A stretch of 26,348 nucleotides of DNA from Lysobacter_K sp043738095 (lineage in GTDB: Bacteria > Pseudomonadota > Gammaproteobacteria > Xanthomonadales > Xanthomonadaceae). The notes beneath the pieces are model-generated. The model had not been told where the DNA came from. It searched no databases and saw nothing but the letters and a program-made list of their open reading frames with translations. The translations under genes and the position numbers were made by a program. Positions 23,587-26,348 of the stretch are shown in pieces; position 1 is the first letter of the stretch, and each line of letters begins with the position of its first letter. The stretch spans positions 1-26,348 of the forward strand of contig JAYSZI010000026.1 in the NCBI GenBank assembly GCA_043738095.1, in the 5' to 3' direction.

Positions 23587-25515
23587 ATGATCGATCCGCA
23601 GCACTACCCGCGTCTGTCCCGCATCACCGTCCCGGCCGACCTGCGCGAGTTCCCGGAGGATGACCTGCCGGCGATCGCCGATGAGCTGCGCCGCTATCTG
23701 ATCGAGCAGGTCGCGCAGTCCGGCGGCCACTTCGGCGCGGGCCTGGGTGTGATCGAACTCACCGTCGCCCTGCACTGGTTGTTCGAGACGCCGGTAGACC
23801 GCTTGGTCTGGGATGTGGGCCACCAGTGCTACCCGCACAAGATCCTCACCGGCCGCCGCGACCAGATCCACAGCGTCAAGCAGGCCGGCGGCGTTGCGCC
23901 GTTCCCGAAGCGCGAGGAATCCGAATACGACACGTTCGGCGTCGGCCACAGTTCGACCAGCATCTCCGCCGCGCTCGGCATGGCGATCGCGCTGCAACGC
24001 GCCGGCGACGACCGCAAAGTGGTCGCCGTGATCGGCGACGGTGCGATGACCGCGGGCATGGCATTCGAGGCACTCGCACACGCCGGCGGCATGGGTTCTG
24101 AGCCCGACGCGGTGGAACCCAACTTGCTGGTGATCCTCAACGACAACCAGATGTCGATCTCCGAGAACGTCGGTGGCGTGACCCGCATGCTCGGCCGTCT
24201 GACCAGCAGCCGCACGCTCAATGCGCTGCGCGAAGGCGGCAAGAAGCTGCTCGGCGACAAGCGCAAGCCGGCGGCGAAGTTCGTCCGGCGCTGGGAGGAG
24301 CACTGGAAAGGCATGTTCGTGCCTTCGACATTCTTCGAGGAAGTCGGCTTCCACTACACCGGCCCGATCGATGGCCACGACCTGCCCGCGCTTCTCGGCG
24401 CGATGCGCACGCTCAAGACCCTCAAGGGCCCGCAGCTGTTGCACATCCTCACCACCAAGGGCAAAGGCTACGAACTGGCCGAGGGCGACCAGATCGGCTA
24501 CCACGCGGTCGGCCCGTTCGATCCGACGATGGGATTGATCGGCAAGAGCGGCGCCAAGAAACCGACCTACACCGAGGTGTTCGGCGACTGGCTGTGCGAC
24601 ATGGCGGCAACCGATCCCACGCTGCTCGCGATCACCCCCGCGATGCGCGAAGGCTCGGGCCTGGTGCGTTTCAGCAAGGAATATCCGGCGCAGTATTTCG
24701 ATGTCGCCATCGCCGAGCAGCACGCGGTCACCCTCGCCGCCGGCATGGCCTGCGAAGGCGCCAAGCCCGTGGTGGCGATCTATTCGACGTTCCTGCAGCG
24801 CGGCTATGACCAACTCGTGCACGACGTCGCGATCCAGAATCTCGATGTGCTGTTCGCGATCGATCGCGGCGGCGTGGTCGGCCCGGACGGCGCCACCCAT
24901 GCCGGCAATCTCGATTTGAGCTACCTGCGCTGCGTGCCGAACATGCTGGTGATGGCGCCCAGCGATGAAGACGAGTGCCGCAAGATGCTCAGCACCGGCT
25001 ATCGCCATGCCGGTCCCGCCGCAGTGCGCTACCCGCGGGGCACCGGTACTGGCGTGGCCGTACAAGCGACGCTCGACACCTTGCCGATCGGCAAGGCGGA
25101 GCTACGCTTGCGCGGCGCGCGCATCGCCCTGCTCGCGTTCGGCGCGCTCGTGCCCGCCGCCGAGCAGGTCGGCAAGGAGCTGGGCCTGACCGTGGTCAAC
25201 ATGCGCTTCGTCAAACCGCTCGATCGCGCGATGATCCGGGAACTCGCGCAGAGCCACGAGGGTTTCGTCACCCTCGAAGACAACGTCATTGCCGGTGGCG
25301 CCGGCTCCGGCGTGGCCGAACTGCTTGCGGCCGAAAACATGCCGCTACCGATCCTGCATCTCGGGCTTCCCGATGCGTTCCAGCACCACGCCAGCCGCGA
25401 GCAGTTGCTGGCCGAATCGTGTCTCGATGCAGGCGGCGTGCGCGCGGCGATCCTGCGGCGTTGGCCGGCGCTGGCGCAACCCGCCGCAACGCGCAGCATT
25501 GCGGGCGCGGGCTGA
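23587..25515 (+). CDS. dxs: 1-Deoxy-D-xylulose-5-phosphate synthase
   Basis: The product has 642 residues from ATG 23587, close to the family's usual 620-640. An upstream in-frame extension lacks family residues and was not used. It condenses pyruvate and glyceraldehyde-3-phosphate with thiamine diphosphate, the first step of the MEP isoprenoid pathway, and also supplies thiamine and pyridoxal synthesis. Visible signatures are SGGHFGAGLG with His48, GDGAMTAGMAFEA (150-162) with NDNQMSIS (185-192) for Mg-ThDP binding, VAIAEQHAV with catalytic Glu377, and DRGGVVGPDGATHAG. The C-terminal transketolase domain is complete. A short insertion, GGMGSEPDAVEPN (about 167-179), sits between the ThDP motif and LLVILNDN, so the loop is longer than in most homologues. 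A membrane-protein gene follows 19 bp downstream. Confidence 0.97.
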   Translation: MIDPQHYPRLSRITVPADLREFPEDDLPAIADELRRYLIEQVAQSGGHFGAGLGVIELTVALHWLFETPVDRLVWDVGHQCYPHKILTGRRDQIHSVKQAGGVAPFPKREESEYDTFGVGHSSTSISAALGMAIALQRAGDDRKVVAVIGDGAMTAGMAFEALAHAGGMGSEPDAVEPNLLVILNDNQMSISENVGGVTRMLGRLTSSRTLNALREGGKKLLGDKRKPAAKFVRRWEEHWKGMFVPSTFFEEVGFHYTGPIDGHDLPALLGAMRTLKTLKGPQLLHILTTKGKGYELAEGDQIGYHAVGPFDPTMGLIGKSGAKKPTYTEVFGDWLCDMAATDPTLLAITPAMREGSGLVRFSKEYPAQYFDVAIAEQHAVTLAAGMACEGAKPVVAIYSTFLQRGYDQLVHDVAIQNLDVLFAIDRGGVVGPDGATHAGNLDLSYLRCVPNMLVMAPSDEDECRKMLSTGYRHAGPAAVRYPRGTGTGVAVQATLDTLPIGKAELRLRGARIALLAFGALVPAAEQVGKELGLTVVNMRFVKPLDRAMIRELAQSHEGFVTLEDNVIAGGAGSGVAELLAAENMPLPILHLGLPDAFQHHASREQLLAESCLDAGGVRAAILRRWPALAQPAATRSIAGAG

Positions 25516-25534
25516 GCCACGCCGTTCCACGAAC

Positions 25535-26348
25535 ATGACCGATCCCTCGACAACCTCGGCCGCCCTCGCGGACTATCACGCCACCTTCGGCAACAGCTAC
25601 AACCCGCGCCGCCTCTGGCGCGACCGGCGCGCGATCCTGGCGCAGCCGCGCATCGCGACCGAAACGCGGCCGCCGCTGTCGTTGTCGCCGCTGCGATTCG
25701 CACTGACGCTGGCGGTCGTGCCCATGCTCGCGATCGGGTGGGCTACGGCTCAACTGGCCAGCGTGCTTTATCCCGATGGGCGGGCGCCTAGCGCCGTCGA
25801 AACCAACGCACGCGCGATCGAGCAGCCGCTGATCGTATTCCTCAGCGATGCCGACGCCGACCAGATACGCGCCTGGTCCACCATCAAGCGCGACGTCCTG
25901 CCTCCGGATGCCGCGCGTTTGTACGATCAGGGCAAACAAAGCCTCGGCCCCACGTCGGCTGCCGCCGATCCCACGCTTGTGACGCAAGCCATCAGCGGCT
26001 TTGTCTCCGAGTTGCAGCGCTCGACGTTGGCGCCCGAACAGCAACGCGTGGTCGCTGCCAAACTGTTGCGTCGGGTCCAGGCCCGTCGCCACGCCGACGC
26101 CTTTTCGAACGCCTTCCTGCACAGCATTCTGGAGGGCGGCGCAGCGATGCAGGTGATCGCAGCCTTCACCATCCTGCTGTCGGCCTGGACGTTTCGCCGG
26201 CTCGTTCGACGCGATCCGCGCTTTCCGCTCGGCGAGCGAGCCGATCGGCTATATCTGTACTACAGCACCAGCCGTCTTTTCTGGCTGACGATGGCGAGCA
26301 TTGCCTGCTACGGCGTAATCAGTTTCGCCAGCGCCAGCGGCGACGCTG
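25535..26348 (+). CDS. Membrane protein of unknown function (3' end beyond the right edge)
   Basis: An ATG at 25535, 19 bp after the dxs stop, opens a frame of 271 codons that runs off the window without a stop. The product begins MTDPSTTSAALADYHATFGN. A basic cytoplasmic segment (RRLWRDRRAIL) is followed by three hydrophobic stretches: one near residues 53-74 (FALTLAVVPMLAIGWATAQL), one near 203-220 (MQVIAAFTILLSAWTF) and one near 247-265 (LFWLTMASIACYGVISFA). Between the first two lies a soluble, partly helical domain of about 130 residues. No known motif is seen. Close spacing suggests cotranscription with dxs. Codon use is as in the neighbours, and the frame is genuine by its continuous coding character. 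Confidence 0.72.
   Translation, partial: MTDPSTTSAALADYHATFGNSYNPRRLWRDRRAILAQPRIATETRPPLSLSPLRFALTLAVVPMLAIGWATAQLASVLYPDGRAPSAVETNARAIEQPLIVFLSDADADQIRAWSTIKRDVLPPDAARLYDQGKQSLGPTSAAADPTLVTQAISGFVSELQRSTLAPEQQRVVAAKLLRRVQARRHADAFSNAFLHSILEGGAAMQVIAAFTILLSAWTFRRLVRRDPRFPLGERADRLYLYYSTSRLFWLTMASIACYGVISFASASGDA

Noticed and set aside
23566..25065. 499-codon minus-strand frame opposite dxs
   Set aside because: Antisense shadow; the Dxs signatures are on the plus strand.

Overview
The window reads as GC-rich chromosomal DNA of a gammaproteobacterium, most likely of the Xanthomonadales/Lysobacterales (Lysobacter-, Dokdonella- or Rhodanobacter-like). This rests on protein style, strong G/C third-position bias and gene mix (secreted subtilase, two-partner secretion, NarL-type two-component pair, DmdC-like acyl-CoA dehydrogenase, dxs). 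The assignment is an inference, and no rRNA, tRNA, CRISPR array or insertion sequence was seen.

Left third (1-11001), all on the minus strand and mostly exported proteins. An RHS/YD-repeat protein with a signal peptide enters from the left edge and is cut there; its DNA looks richer in A+T than its neighbours. Next, in transcription order tpsB, tpsA, L,D-transpeptidase, comes a compact two-partner secretion operon (6678 to 1815). A possible 37-residue cysteine-rich peptide and a rho-independent terminator follow it. A secreted metallo-beta-lactamase-fold hydrolase and a large secreted subtilisin-like protease with C-terminal SLH repeats complete this part. The protease gene has a textbook terminator.

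Divergent control region (11002-11581). It separates the protease (minus) from an unrecognised secreted protein (plus). It holds two copies of an imperfect, roughly 50-bp direct repeat, one in front of each gene.

Signalling cluster (12493-18157, plus strand). Four genes lie in tight succession: an FHA-GAF protein, a membrane Ser/Thr kinase with a long TPR-rich C-terminal part, a soluble NarL-type histidine kinase and a LuxR/NarL response regulator. They look like one signalling unit joining phospho-Thr and phospho-His/Asp chemistry. The nearby repeats are candidate targets of the regulator.

Right third (18431-26348, plus strand). It carries a small LEA-2-like lipoprotein, an acyl-CoA dehydrogenase overlapping a GNAT acetyltransferase by 4 bp, an HNH endonuclease, and an unrecognised protein with a degenerate receiver-like N-terminus and a Pro/Ala linker. 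The isoprenoid gene dxs follows, and last a membrane protein cut by the right edge.

Most intergenic regions contain perfect short inverted repeats close to start codons. These are listed as candidate operators or hairpins, not as proven sites.
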